DNA of 64,000 nt from Rhizobium sp. SG_E_25_P2 (GCF_029892285.1 NZ_JARXVM010000025.1:1-64000); one strand, 5' to 3'; positions 17,643 to 27,014 are shown, counted from the first letter of the stretch. The notes: generated by a model not told the origin, from the letters alone. Translations and numbers: made by a program.

Positions 17643-18427
17643 GCGCGGCGCTCCTGCAGCTTGGCGTCGCTGGACAGAAGCAAGGCGACACTGACGACAA
17701 GGCCGATCGCCACGCAAGGGCCCGCCAGCAGCCAGGGCGCTACTGTGAAAAACATCTGCGCATCCCGCAGCATCATGCCCCATTCGGCAGCCGGAGCCTG
17801 GGCGCCGAGCCCGAGATAGGAGAAACCTGCAAGCGCCCCCAGCGTATAGCCGAGATCCAGCGCCGCCGCCGTGGCCAGCCTCTGGGCCAGATGCGGCAGG
17901 ACATGGCCGAGAATGATCGAAAGCCTGGACACGCCGGCCAGCCGTGCGGCCAGAATGTCGGCGCCGGTCAGCCGCTCGACGGCGATGCCGCGCACCAGCC
18001 GCGCATACCAGGGCCAGCCAACGGCGGTAAAGGCCAGTATCAGATTGACAATTCCGGCTCCCAGCGCGCCGACAATCGCCAAGGCAATGATCATGGAGGG
18101 CAGCGCAAGGGTCGTGTCCACAAGCTGGGTCAGGCCATAGGCGAGCCAGGAACGGCCCGCAGCCAGGACGCCGACGGGAATGCCGATTGCAAGGCTCCCA
18201 GCCACAATTGCAAGCGCCGACAGAACCGAGACCCGCCCGCCATCCATCAGCCGCGCCAGCATATCGCGGCCATATTGATCGGCGCCGAGCGGATGGCGCA
18301 AACTCGGGGGCTGGACAATCGCCATCAGATTCTGGTCGGTGGGACTGATGGTCCACAGAAATGGCCCCAGCCAGATGAAGGCCATCATGGCGCCAAACAG
18401 AACAAGACCGCTGCTTCGCCGTGTCAT
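17639..18427 (-). CDS. Nickel/peptide-type ABC importer permease (NikC-like)
   Basis: 262 residues with the N-terminal PPSLRHPLGADQYGRDMLAR motif that marks the DppC/NikC group and about six membrane segments. The EAA-type coupling loop lies around DILAARLAGVSRLSIILGHV. The start at ATG 18427 overlaps the upstream permease stop by 4 bp. Longer readings upstream lie inside that permease. Confidence 0.92.
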   Translation of the reverse strand: MTRRSSGLVLFGAMMAFIWLGPFLWTISPTDQNLMAIVQPPSLRHPLGADQYGRDMLARLMDGGRVSVLSALAIVAGSLAIGIPVGVLAAGRSWLAYGLTQLVDTTLALPSMIIALAIVGALGAGIVNLILAFTAVGWPWYARLVRGIAVERLTGADILAARLAGVSRLSIILGHVLPHLAQRLATAAALDLGYTLGALAGFSYLGLGAQAPAAEWGMMLRDAQMFFTVAPWLLAGPCVAIGLVVSVALLLSSDAKLQERRA

Positions 18428-19362
18428 GATTGCGCTCCTCCCTGGTCGGCGCGCGGCGATAGCAGCCAGAACATCAGGTCCGCAGCCGCCGTTGTGGCGA
18501 TGTAGAAGGTGACGGCCAGCATGGCGAAAGCCTGCACCACCGGCAGATCGCGCCGCTTGATGGCGTCCACAATGAAGGCGCCGAGGCCCGGCCAGGAAAA
18601 CACGTTCTCGATCATGATCGTTCCGGTCAGTGCGCCGGCAAGGCCGATGCCGAGAAATGGCAGAAAGCCGACCAGCGCATTGGGAATGGCGTGCCGCCAC
18701 AACAGCCGCGTCTCGCCAATGCCGCGCGCCCGCGCCGCCAAGGCCCAGTCGGACGCCAACGCCGCGCCGACCAGACTGCTGAACGGCCGCCCCCAATAGC
18801 TGGCAAGACCAAGCCCGCCTACGGCTGCAGGCGGCAGAACCGTGCGCGGGGTTCCGTCGCCAATCACCGAGGCCCAGCCAAGGCCATTGGCGAAAATCCG
18901 GATGGCAATCAGCCCGAGCACAAAGCCCGGCAGGGCCGTGCCGATCAAGGCCTGCGCAGATAGCAGCCGGTCAGCCACGCCTCTTGGCTTGAGCGCCGCA
19001 AGCCCGCCCAGCACAAATGTCAGCAGGCAGCCTGACAGAAACAGGAAGACGCCGAGCAGCGCCGTTGCGCCGATCCGCTGGCCCATAAGGTCCATGACCG
19101 ATGCGCCCGTCAGCCAGGAACGACCAAAATCTCCGTGCAGCGCATTGGCCAGCCAGTGCAGGTAGCGCAGCGGTAAGGGTTGATCCAGCCCCAGTTGCTC
19201 GCGGATGAGCGCCAGGGTTTCAGGCGACGCACGCGTCGAGGCCCGGCTGGCCAGAAAGGCAGCAGGATCGCCCGGCAGCACAGCGAGGATCAGATAAATG
19301 ACCATGCTGGCCACACCGAGTGTGGCCAGCATGCCGGCAAGACGGGCAAGGACGACCCGCAT
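18424..19362 (-). CDS. Nickel/peptide-type ABC importer permease (NikB-like)
   Basis: 312 residues. The N-terminus MRVVLARLAGMLATLGVASM followed by VIYLILAVLPGDPA is the DppB/NikB signature helix. The coupling loop ARARGIGETRLLWRHAIPNA lies near residue 212. It follows the binding-protein gene by 2 bp and forms the membrane channel with the next permease. Confidence 0.92.
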   Translation of the reverse strand: MRVVLARLAGMLATLGVASMVIYLILAVLPGDPAAFLASRASTRASPETLALIREQLGLDQPLPLRYLHWLANALHGDFGRSWLTGASVMDLMGQRIGATALLGVFLFLSGCLLTFVLGGLAALKPRGVADRLLSAQALIGTALPGFVLGLIAIRIFANGLGWASVIGDGTPRTVLPPAAVGGLGLASYWGRPFSSLVGAALASDWALAARARGIGETRLLWRHAIPNALVGFLPFLGIGLAGALTGTIMIENVFSWPGLGAFIVDAIKRRDLPVVQAFAMLAVTFYIATTAAADLMFWLLSPRADQGGAQS

Positions 19363-19364
19363 CT

Positions 19365-20906
19365 TCAGGCCTTCGGCGCGGTTTTCTCGTTGACCAGCAG
19401 ATAGAAGGGTGTGAGTTCCACATCCTTGAACCGGTCAGACAGGATGAATCGCGACTTGTCGTCAATGGTCGGCAGCCAGTAATATTGTTCGGCATTGATC
19501 TGAAGCGCCTTCAGCATCGCAGCCTTGATCTGCGCCTCGTCGCTGATGCTCATGACCGGATCAAGCGCGTCCTTGATGTCGGTGAATGCCTGGCCTGCAT
19601 AGTCGGTCGAGGCAAACACCGCGTAAAGCGTGCCGAGCGGATTGGCGTTCAATCCCAGGCTTTCGGTGTAGACCGTATAGAGACCACCGTCGACCGAATG
19701 AACTGCCGGAATTTCGGTATAGCTCTCAAACCGCCGCACCGTCGCGGCAAAGCCGATCTTGCTCAGCATGTCGGCCGAGGCGGTGGAAATGCCTTCGCCA
19801 ATCGCCGTGTAGCAATAGAAGCGGGCCTCCAGCGGCTTGCCATCCTTCGAGCGAAGACCATCGGCGCCCTTCACCCAGCCGGCCTCATCCAGCAGCTTTT
19901 CTGCCTCAGTCACATCATGCTTGATGAAATCGAGCGCCAGCGGATGGTTCGACGGGAACCAGCCTTTCATCGCCGTGCCGATATTCATGCCGACGCCGGC
20001 AGCCAGCGCATCATTGTCGACGGCCAGCGAGACTGCCTTGCGCACCCGGACATCGTCAAACGGCGCGATGTCATTGTTGGGCAGAAGGCCGATGAAACCG
20101 ACGCCTTCGGTGACCTCGTAATGCACATTCGGCAAGGCTTTCGCGGCCAGGACCAGCGACAAGGCCGGATAGGCCAGGACATCGGCTTCGCCTGCGGCAA
20201 TGGCCTGAAGTCCTGCCTGTTCGTCTGGAACCTGGCGGATCTCAACCGATTCCAATTTGGGCATGCCGCCCCAGTAGAGGTCATTGCGGGCATAGGTGAT
20301 CTTGCCCGCTTCGATCGATTTCCATTTGAACGGCCCGGTGAAAATACCCTTGTCGACCAGGCTGGCATAGTCGCCTTTGGCAGCAGCCACCATTGCCGCA
20401 TCGAAAATCGGGAAGGCATAGTGAGCGCAGCCAAACGGCAGCATCGGATAGGGCTTGGCCAGCACCAGATCGACCGAGAGATCGCCCGACACATCAATCG
20501 ATACGGGCGCTCCCAGCAGCGTTGCGCCCGGATTGCCCTGGTTGGCCTTGTCGGACTTGTAATAGTCGATGCAGGCCTTCAGGGCTTTTGCGTCGAGCGC
20601 ATTGCCATTCTGGAACTTGATGCCCGGCTTCAGGGTGATGCGCCAGCGGGTCGGCTCCATTTCGCTCACGCTTTCGGCAAGCCAGGGCTTTGGGCCGTTC
20701 CAGGTCGGCCGCAGCAGGAACTCGGAATTGCCGTAGAGATTTTCGGTCTGGACATCATAGCTGCCGGGGGCCGGGGCCGCCTTCAGCACGTAATCGGCGA
20801 CAAACACAATGGAATTGCCGCCATTGCTGGCAAAGGCAAGACGCGGTGCGAAGGCTGTAAGGGCGGCGGCGCCGAGAAAATTGCGGCGCGAGAGTGGAAG
20901 CGTCAT
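19365..20906 (-). CDS. ABC importer substrate-binding protein, nickel/peptide family (SBP_bac_5)
   Basis: 513 residues, normal for NikA/DppA-type proteins. The N-terminus LSRRNFLGAAALTAFAPRLA has a twin-arginine signal (RRNFL). The mature protein shows the family block LRPTWNGPKPWLAESVSEME and WRITLKPGIKFQNGNALDAK. The ligand is not certain, but the gene overlaps a DUF1636 gene by 4 bp and sits beside a cobalt transporter, so a Ni/Co complex or metallophore is more likely than a peptide. Confidence 0.9.
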   Translation of the reverse strand: MTLPLSRRNFLGAAALTAFAPRLAFASNGGNSIVFVADYVLKAAPAPGSYDVQTENLYGNSEFLLRPTWNGPKPWLAESVSEMEPTRWRITLKPGIKFQNGNALDAKALKACIDYYKSDKANQGNPGATLLGAPVSIDVSGDLSVDLVLAKPYPMLPFGCAHYAFPIFDAAMVAAAKGDYASLVDKGIFTGPFKWKSIEAGKITYARNDLYWGGMPKLESVEIRQVPDEQAGLQAIAAGEADVLAYPALSLVLAAKALPNVHYEVTEGVGFIGLLPNNDIAPFDDVRVRKAVSLAVDNDALAAGVGMNIGTAMKGWFPSNHPLALDFIKHDVTEAEKLLDEAGWVKGADGLRSKDGKPLEARFYCYTAIGEGISTASADMLSKIGFAATVRRFESYTEIPAVHSVDGGLYTVYTESLGLNANPLGTLYAVFASTDYAGQAFTDIKDALDPVMSISDEAQIKAAMLKALQINAEQYYWLPTIDDKSRFILSDRFKDVELTPFYLLVNEKTAPKA

Positions 20907-21379
20907 TCGGATTTTCCTGATTTTGGCAGCGACAGCGAAACGGCCGAAATGGCCTGGTTAGGACGCTGGTCGATGGCGGTGTTGAGACAATTGCGGTGAT
21001 GATCCGGCGGTGGAACGCGGCCGATGATCTTGTTTTTGAGGCTGGGCGGCCGCTCGGCCTTGACGATTTCGCCAAAAGGCCGGGCAAGCCAGGCGCCGAT
21101 ATAGTCGCACAGCGGACGTGGATCGGTGCGGTCATCAAGGCCGCCAAACACCACGCCCCAGCGCCCCTCCGAGGCAATTGAAACCCGCCCGCGCCGCTGG
21201 CATGACCCCAGGCATTCAAAATCCAGCAGCGTGCAATCGGCAGCAAAGCTGCGCGTTTCGATTTCAGACCGTATGGCCTCCAGCAAATCCCTGCCGCCCC
21301 CCTGCTTCAGCCGCCGACGTTCAATGTCGGGGTCGGCGCAGGTGGTGCAGACATGCACTTCAAAGCGGGGGCCAGTCAT
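20903..21379 (-). CDS. DUF1636 metal-associated protein
   Basis: 158 residues. A thioredoxin-like ferredoxin/DUF1636 pattern with Cys pairs: VHVCTTC near the N-terminus and FECLGSCQRRGRVSI near residue 60. DUF1636 genes are commonly found with cobalt/cobalamin genes. The ATG at 21379 follows a GGGGGA ribosome binding site; the longer reading from 21517 has a poor N-terminus. It overlaps the binding-protein gene by 4 bp, so it belongs to this transport operon. Its biochemical role is unknown. Confidence 0.8.
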   Translation of the reverse strand: MTGPRFEVHVCTTCADPDIERRRLKQGGGRDLLEAIRSEIETRSFAADCTLLDFECLGSCQRRGRVSIASEGRWGVVFGGLDDRTDPRPLCDYIGAWLARPFGEIVKAERPPSLKNKIIGRVPPPDHHRNCLNTAIDQRPNQAISAVSLSLPKSGKSE

Positions 21380-21559
21380 GGGGTTTCCCCCTGCCGGATG
21401 GCGTAACGATCGCCTGAATCCGGCGAAGAGAAAGCCAGATTGAGGCAGCAGAAAGAGTGGCTGGAAAACATCGGTCAACAACGGGTGCGCAGCGGCAACG
21501 GCCGGTGAGGCAGTCACGGGTGCAGGGTCACGGAATCGCGCTTGCGGGCGACGGCGTTG

Positions 21560-21958
21560 CTAGATCGTGATGCTGATTGGCGGGCCGCGCGGACCAAAAT
21601 TGGGAGAACAAGCATGGTAATGCCGCGACGCTATCGTCTGGATGCGCAGGATGGCGTCTGCAACCATCCTCCGTTCGCCAATCGCGTCCTGCTGATGGGG
21701 CATATCGAAGGAGGCGCTGATCCGGCAGGCGCTGCAATCGGGAACATGCCCGTGCTGTTGCGATTTGCCATCGCTGTTGTTCCCGGTCAAGCAGAACGCG
21801 GGAACCTTGCCATCCGGCAGCACATATTGCGCGATTTCCACCGCACTCAGTTCCGGAGTAACCGCGTCGATTGGTTTGTGGGCAAAGGACAACAATAGGA
21901 GCGCCAACACGCACAAAGCGCGTATCGCCACCATCGCATTTCCCGTCCGCAAGTTCAT
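21560..21958 (-). CDS. DUF2946-like small secreted or membrane protein
   Basis: About 132 residues with an N-terminal hydrophobic segment (AIRALCVLALLLLSFAH) acting as a signal or anchor. A Cys-containing CLTGNNSDGKSQQHGHVPDC segment follows, and the C-terminus RGPPISITI resembles the terminal RGPP motif of DUF2946 proteins, which occur beside metal and TonB transport genes. The ATG at 21958 has GGGGG about 8 nt upstream. It is the first gene of the run that continues with DUF1636 and the Ni/peptide-type importer. His and Cys suggest metal contact, which is inference. Confidence 0.65.
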   Translation of the reverse strand: MNLRTGNAMVAIRALCVLALLLLSFAHKPIDAVTPELSAVEIAQYVLPDGKVPAFCLTGNNSDGKSQQHGHVPDCSACRISASFDMPHQQDAIGERRMVADAILRIQTIASRHYHACSPNFGPRGPPISITI

Positions 21959-22190
21959 GCCGAAGCCCCCATGAACCATGGGTTAGCACCTCTGCCTTTC
22001 TGCGGCAATGTGGCTGATTGGTTGTATATTCGCTTGCAATACGGACCCTTGGGGGCGAGTCCAATCGCAACCCCTTCTGATAATAAGAGTGGGCTCGGTC
22101 TGCCTGAACAGTTCCGGGTGCTGCTTTAAGTGGATATTTGCCTCGATTATGCCGGCGCCATCATTGACGTCAGCGCGTTTAAGTAAGGAT

Positions 22191-22257
22191 GGGCTTGTTG
22201 CAAACTTTCGGCAGAGTCAGAATGGCCCCTATTTCGCCGGCTTTATGCTTTGTTGAA
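22191..22257 (+). mobile_element. Probable end of an IS6-family element (relic)
   Basis: GGGCTTGTTGCAAACTTTC at 22191-22209 resembles the terminal repeat of IS6-family elements such as IS6100 (GGCTCTGTTGCAAA...). The relic ends where an acetoacetyl-CoA synthetase reading frame is cut off, about 22257, so it marks the junction between the metal-transport module and the catabolic island. No transposase is left. The 21980-22190 stretch beside it holds nothing I recognise. Confidence 0.4.
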
Positions 22258-22870
22258 GCTTTCCGCCATACCAATAGGCATCGCAGGTTAAGAAGAGCCT
22301 CGGTTCGATCTGGCCGAAGCGGTCGACGACTTCCTGGACTCCGAAGTCGGGCGAACACGATGCCCAAACGGCTCCGATCGAACTGGCCGCAAGCATGCAC
22401 GCGACTGTTTCCGGCATATTCGGCAACATGGCCGCGACCCGGTCGCTGGGAGCGATCCCCATGGCGAGGAACGCCTGCTGCAATCTTGAGACCTCTTCCC
22501 TCAACCGATCCCAGCTCCATCGGTAGGCGACCTTGTCCTCTCCTTGGAAGATGATCGCGTCTTCGGGCCCGATGCAGGACAAGAGGTTGCGGGCAAAGTT
22601 CAGCCGCGCGTCTGGGAAAAAGCGCGCACGGAGGATGTCCGACCCGTCGACAGGGGGCCTGTCTCCCGGAGCTCCCTTGACCTGGCAAAAATCCCATACG
22701 CCGCGCCAGAAATCGGAAGGTTCGTCTACAGACCACTTGTGCAGGCTCGCGTGGTCGGGAAGTTCGATCCGGAAAGAATAGGCGCACAACCAGCTGAAGG
22801 CGCTCATTGCGCTGCTTCCCGCGCGTTCCGGAGACGGGGACCATAGAGGCGCGGTTAGCGTTAGCGCCAT
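22229..22870 (-). pseudogene. Acetoacetyl-CoA synthetase, 5' third only
   Basis: 213 codons of an enzyme normally about 650 residues long. The N-terminus APLWSPSPERAGSSAMSAFS, the middle block RWSWDRLREEVSRLQQAFLA and the stretch ASCSPDFGVQEVVDRFGQIE are typical. The frame matches up to DAYWYGGK and then runs into foreign sequence with a stop. The AMP-binding active-site loop lies in the missing part, so it cannot work. It is the last gene of the catabolic operon. In intact form it would have activated acetoacetate, the expected by-product of the BKACE enzyme encoded at 31259-32125. Confidence 0.88.
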
Positions 22871-22892
22871 GAAATCATCCTATGGACTGTCA

Positions 22893-23705
22893 CTAGGCGG
22901 CATTCTTGCCTGCGATTTCAGAGATCGCGCGCCGGGCCATCACCCGCACGAGGTTCTCCCGGTACGCCCGGGAACCGTTGCGGTCCTCGAAGAAGTCAAA
23001 CGACGACAGGTCGACCCGGTCGGCCGTTTCGGCACTGAAGTCCTCTTCAAGCAGAGCCTCGAGTTCGGTGAGCCGAAACGCGCCTTCCGATCCGGCCCCC
23101 GTCACAGCCACCCGTACTGAAGAACCCGTTCGGCAGATAAACACTCCGGCCAGAGCATATCCGGATGCCGGATGGGGGAACTTCGCATAAGCCGCCTGTT
23201 CGGGGGTCTCGAATTCGAAGGACGTGATGAGCTCGTGCTCTTCGAGCGCGGTTTCGAAGATGCCGAGGAAGAAATCCTCCGCCGCCATCTCGCGCTTGTC
23301 GGTACGTATCGTCGCGCCCAGAGCCAGGATGGCGGCCGGATAGTCCGCAGCCGGATCGTTGTTGGCGACTGACCCGCCGATCGTGCCGCGATTGCGGACG
23401 TGACGATCGCCGATCTTGCCAGCCAGCCGTCCAAGGGCAGGGCACAAGTTTCCGACCGTCGAGTCACGTGCGACGGCGGCGTGGGTGGCTGCCGCTCCGA
23501 TCGTGACCGTGCGGTCTTTGCTCGAGATTTCCGCGATGCCAGGAAGAGCGGTGAAATCGATTAGGTCCGTCGGTGCGATCAGGCCGAGTTTCATCGACGG
23601 CAGCAGCGTCATGCCGCCAGCGAGAAATTTCGGATCGGTCGCCCCCGCAAGCGTCGACTGGATGCTGTCGATTGCGGTCGGCCTATGAAGGTTGAAGGGT
23701 AACAT
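22893..23705 (-). CDS. Molybdenum hydroxylase FAD subunit (CoxM-type)
   Basis: 270 residues, the medium subunit of the xanthine oxidase/CO dehydrogenase family. FAD-binding blocks are LAGGMTLLPSMKLGL near residue 31 and RNRGTIGGSVANNDPAADYP near 105. The C-terminal domain is complete. It passes electrons from the 2Fe-2S subunit to the acceptor. Its gene lies 9 bp after coxS-type gene, in the order large, CoxG, small, medium on the minus strand. Confidence 0.92.
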   Translation of the reverse strand: MLPFNLHRPTAIDSIQSTLAGATDPKFLAGGMTLLPSMKLGLIAPTDLIDFTALPGIAEISSKDRTVTIGAAATHAAVARDSTVGNLCPALGRLAGKIGDRHVRNRGTIGGSVANNDPAADYPAAILALGATIRTDKREMAAEDFFLGIFETALEEHELITSFEFETPEQAAYAKFPHPASGYALAGVFICRTGSSVRVAVTGAGSEGAFRLTELEALLEEDFSAETADRVDLSSFDFFEDRNGSRAYRENLVRVMARRAISEIAGKNAA

Positions 23706-23714
23706 TCGCCGCTC

Positions 23715-24206
23715 CTATGCCAGTTTTGCGATGGTTGACGCGGAGTACTTGTCCGCAGCGTCGAGGATTGCGGCCACGATGTTCTGATATCCCGTGCACC
23801 GACACAGATTGCCCTTGAGCTCCTGCCGAACGGTATCTTCGTCGAGAGGACGATCTGCCTTCTCGATAATGTCGATCGCCGTCAGGATAAGGCCGGGCGT
23901 GCAATAGCCGCATTGAAGGGCATGGTGCCGATGAAACGCCTCCTGGACGGGATGAAGCCTGTCGTCGTCGGCCACGCCTTCGACTGTCGTGATCGAACAC
24001 CCGTGCGCGTGGGCCGCGAGGAAAGTGCAGGACTTCACTGTATCGCCATTGACGTTCACCACGCATGCGCCGCATTGCGTCGTGTCGCATCCGACATGGG
24101 TCCCCGTCAGGCCGAGGTCCTCGCGAAGGAAGCTCACGAGGAGACGGTGGTCTTCGACGTTCTTCGTCACTTTCCTGCCGTTGACGACGGCTTCAACTCT
24201 GGACAT
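23715..24206 (-). CDS. Molybdenum hydroxylase 2Fe-2S subunit (CoxS-type)
   Basis: 163 residues with both iron-sulfur clusters. The plant-type ferredoxin cluster uses GCDTTQCGACVVNVNG plus the later Cys of VKSC. The second cluster uses CGYCTPGLI and LCRCTGYQNI. This is the small subunit joining the molybdopterin large subunit to the FAD subunit. All eight Cys are present. Confidence 0.95.
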   Translation of the reverse strand: MSRVEAVVNGRKVTKNVEDHRLLVSFLREDLGLTGTHVGCDTTQCGACVVNVNGDTVKSCTFLAAHAHGCSITTVEGVADDDRLHPVQEAFHRHHALQCGYCTPGLILTAIDIIEKADRPLDEDTVRQELKGNLCRCTGYQNIVAAILDAADKYSASTIAKLA

Positions 24207-24229
24207 TGGGTTCCTCCCTTGGGTGACGC

Positions 24230-24670
24230 TCAGGCGTTCCTGGCAATTTCGGCGATGCGCTCGAAGAACTGGCCGGACAGTTTCTTGGACGTGGACTCGA
24301 TCAACCTGCTGCCGAGCTGAGCCAGCTTGCCGCCGATGGCGGCGTCGACCGCGTAATGGATGGTCGTGCCGCCTTGCGTTTCTTCCAGGCGCACATTCGC
24401 TCCACCCTTTGCGAAGCCAGCGATGCCGCCGCTACCTTCGCCGGAAATGCGATAGCTCTCGGGGGCGATGATATCCTGCAGCTGAACCCGGCCGTTGAAC
24501 TTCGCCTTCACCGGGCCGATCGCTATCGCAACGGTCGCGGAATATCCGTCGTCAACCGCTTCGAGGGACTGGCATCCGGGGATCGCCTCACGAAGCACGT
24601 CGGGATCGTTTATCAACGCCCACACCGTCGGCCTTGGTTTATCGACGAAAAAGCTTCCTTCGAGATTCAT
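24230..24670 (-). CDS. CoxG-family SRPBCC protein
   Basis: 146 residues beginning MNLEGSFFVDKPRPTVWALI, the CoxG/SRPBCC start, followed by DPDVLREAIPGCQSLEAVDD. It has a lipid-binding-like helix-grip fold. CoxG proteins are encoded with molybdenum hydroxylases and are thought to help assemble the enzyme or attach it to the membrane. Here it lies between the large- and small-subunit genes, so it is part of the same enzyme module. The long C-terminal membrane anchor of some CoxG proteins is absent. Confidence 0.87.
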   Translation of the reverse strand: MNLEGSFFVDKPRPTVWALINDPDVLREAIPGCQSLEAVDDGYSATVAIAIGPVKAKFNGRVQLQDIIAPESYRISGEGSGGIAGFAKGGANVRLEETQGGTTIHYAVDAAIGGKLAQLGSRLIESTSKKLSGQFFERIAEIARNA

Positions 24671-24683
24671 GATCTTATCCTAT

Positions 24684-27014
24684 TCAATGCGAGTGTTGGC
24701 GCGCGGCATGGAGCGCGTCCCAGAGTTTGCCCGGAGTGACGGGCATATCGATATCCAGGACTCCGGCTGGCCGCACGGCGTCGAGGACGGCGTTGACGAT
24801 GGCGGCCGGGGTTCCGATCGTGCCGGATTCACCGATGCCCTTCACGCCCAGAGGATTGCTCAGGCTCGGGATTTCGATGAGTTTCGATCGGATGGTTGGC
24901 ATATGCTCGGCGCGAGGCAGGCAGTAGTCCATGAAAGACCCGCTGATCAGCTGGCCGTCGTCGTCGTAGACGACTTCCTCGCAGAGAGCCTGGCCAAGAC
25001 CCTGGGCGCATCCGCCGTGAATCTGGCCTTCGCAGATCTTCGGGTTTAGCGCCTTGCCGACATCGTCGACCGAATAGAACCGGTCAATGGTGACGACGCC
25101 CGTATCCGGATCAACCTCTAACTCGACGACCTGACAGCCATTGGGAAAGTTCGGTTGCGCGCCGGGTTTCCCCGCGGACGTGCCCTCGCCATAGAGGCCG
25201 AGAGAAAACCTCATCACCGGACCAGCAGGAAGGTAAAAGAACTTCGCGACATTCTGGATGGGCATGCTCTCGTTGGAGTTACGGACCTTGAAGAGGCCGT
25301 CCTCGAAGAATACGTCCGCTTCGTCGGCCTTGAGCAACAGCGCGGCCATCTTCGACGCTTTGCCGATCACGTCGTCAACAGCGCGTTTCAGGGCGGTGCC
25401 GCCGAGCATGGAGCTGCGTGCCGCGAAAGTACCTCGTCCTATGAGCACCTTGTCCGTGTCGCCTTGGACGAACCGGATGTCCTTTTGATCGATGGACAGC
25501 CAGTCGGACACCATCTGAGTGAAAACGGTGGCGTGACCTTGGCCATGCGAATGCGTCCCGGCCAGGATGGTCAGCGTGCCCGAAGGGTCGAAGCGCACTT
25601 CCATCCGCTCGTTCATGACCCCCGCGATCTCGATATACGACGTGATCGAACGACCTCTCAGCCGACCTCTCTTACGGCTTTCCGCCTGTCGGGTCTCGTA
25701 TCCTTCCCAGTCCGAGAGCTGGACGCATTCGTCGGCAAGTCGTTCGAACTCACCGCTGTCGTAGGTCAATCCGGCGGGATTGGAATAGGGCATCTGGTCT
25801 GGTTTGACGTAGTTCCGGCGTCGGAATTCCAGCGGATCCATTCCGAGCTCGTACGCGGCTTCGTCCATCAAACGTTCGATCGCGTATGCCGCCTCAGGCC
25901 GTCCCGCTCCGCGATAGACCGACATCGGGCAGATGTTGGTAAAGACGGCCCGTGTTTGAAGATCGACCGTCGGCACGTCGTAGGTGCCCGGAATAAGCTG
26001 CATCGAGAAGAATAGAGGAGGCGTGGCCGTGCCCCAGAAATAGGCTCCGAGATTGTGGAAGCCGCGGGCGCGGATACCTAGGATTTTCCCCTCCGCGCTG
26101 AGCGCCATGTCCGCGTAGACGATCTGGCCGCGGCCCTGGGTGTCGGTTTGCATTGACTCCGAGCGCGTCGCAATCCATTTCACCGGTCGACGGACCCTTT
26201 TCGAAGCCCAAAGGACGATGGCGTCCTCCGGATGGACGTGTGCCTTGAGACCGAAACCGCCGCCGACGTCCGGAGAGATCACCCGCAGCGTCGACTCGGG
26301 AATTTTCAGGATCACCGATGCAAGTACACGCCGGAAACCGTGCGGGTCCTGGGAGCTGGTGTGGAGAGTGAAGGTGTCCGTTCCGGCATCGTAGTCGCCG
26401 AGGCATCCCCTGGGTTCCAAGGATGCTGGCGTAACCCGGCCACTGGCCAGTCGACGGGAGACGATGAGGCTTGCGCCGTCAAAGGCAGCGGAAGTCTTTG
26501 CCTCGTCGCCGAACTTGAGATGAACCGAAAGATTTCCGGTCGGATTTTCATCCCAGACAACCGGAGCGCCCTCTGCCAGGGCCGCTTCGGCGTCGACGAT
26601 CGCGGGAAGGGGAGCGTAGTCGACGTAGACCTGGTCGGCAGCGGCCTTGGCCTCGTCAACCGTCTCGGCGATGACCACGGCGACCCGCTCTCCCACGCAG
26701 CGTACGCGGTCCGCTACGAGGATCGGCCTCAGCGTTGCGAAGCCCTTGGGGCCGCCCCACACTTCCGGCATGAAGAACGGCGGTACGGAACCGAGATCGT
26801 CTGTGGCGACATCCGCTCCCGTAAGCACGGCGATAACGCCGGGCATTTCCGACGCCGCGGAGATGTCTATCGAAACGATATCGGCGTGCGCGTGTGGAGA
26901 CAGCACCAACGCGGCGTGACATTGACGCTGAAGCGAGAAATCGTCGACATATCTCCCTTCTCCAGTCAAGAAGCGGCGGTCCTCGATCCGTAATGCGGGC
27001 TTGCCTATGGTCAT
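24684..27014 (-). CDS. Molybdenum hydroxylase large subunit (CoxL/xanthine dehydrogenase family)
   Basis: 776 residues, full length. It starts MTIGKPALRIEDRRFLTGEG behind a GGAGG site; longer readings run into the hydrolase gene. Molybdopterin contacts include GGGFGLKAHVHPED near residue 250 and SVYRGAGRPEAAYAIERLMD near 346. The catalytic Glu lies in KGIGESGTIGTP near 724. The active-site loop YRGAGR is that of form II and other hydroxylases, not the AYXCSFR of true CO dehydrogenase, so an organic ring or aldehyde is the substrate. It hydroxylates with water-derived oxygen and needs molybdopterin cytosine dinucleotide, not encoded here. Confidence 0.92.
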   Translation of the reverse strand: MTIGKPALRIEDRRFLTGEGRYVDDFSLQRQCHAALVLSPHAHADIVSIDISAASEMPGVIAVLTGADVATDDLGSVPPFFMPEVWGGPKGFATLRPILVADRVRCVGERVAVVIAETVDEAKAAADQVYVDYAPLPAIVDAEAALAEGAPVVWDENPTGNLSVHLKFGDEAKTSAAFDGASLIVSRRLASGRVTPASLEPRGCLGDYDAGTDTFTLHTSSQDPHGFRRVLASVILKIPESTLRVISPDVGGGFGLKAHVHPEDAIVLWASKRVRRPVKWIATRSESMQTDTQGRGQIVYADMALSAEGKILGIRARGFHNLGAYFWGTATPPLFFSMQLIPGTYDVPTVDLQTRAVFTNICPMSVYRGAGRPEAAYAIERLMDEAAYELGMDPLEFRRRNYVKPDQMPYSNPAGLTYDSGEFERLADECVQLSDWEGYETRQAESRKRGRLRGRSITSYIEIAGVMNERMEVRFDPSGTLTILAGTHSHGQGHATVFTQMVSDWLSIDQKDIRFVQGDTDKVLIGRGTFAARSSMLGGTALKRAVDDVIGKASKMAALLLKADEADVFFEDGLFKVRNSNESMPIQNVAKFFYLPAGPVMRFSLGLYGEGTSAGKPGAQPNFPNGCQVVELEVDPDTGVVTIDRFYSVDDVGKALNPKICEGQIHGGCAQGLGQALCEEVVYDDDGQLISGSFMDYCLPRAEHMPTIRSKLIEIPSLSNPLGVKGIGESGTIGTPAAIVNAVLDAVRPAGVLDIDMPVTPGKLWDALHAARQHSH

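Noticed and set aside
21980-22190. A cobalamin or nickel riboswitch upstream of the metal-transport operon
   Set aside because: No cobalamin-box or NiCo-type conserved core was found on either strand.
22893-27014. The CoxLMS genes as an aerobic carbon monoxide dehydrogenase
   Set aside because: The large subunit lacks the AYXCSFR active-site loop of true CO dehydrogenase and has YRGAGR; the surrounding genes encode ring catabolism.
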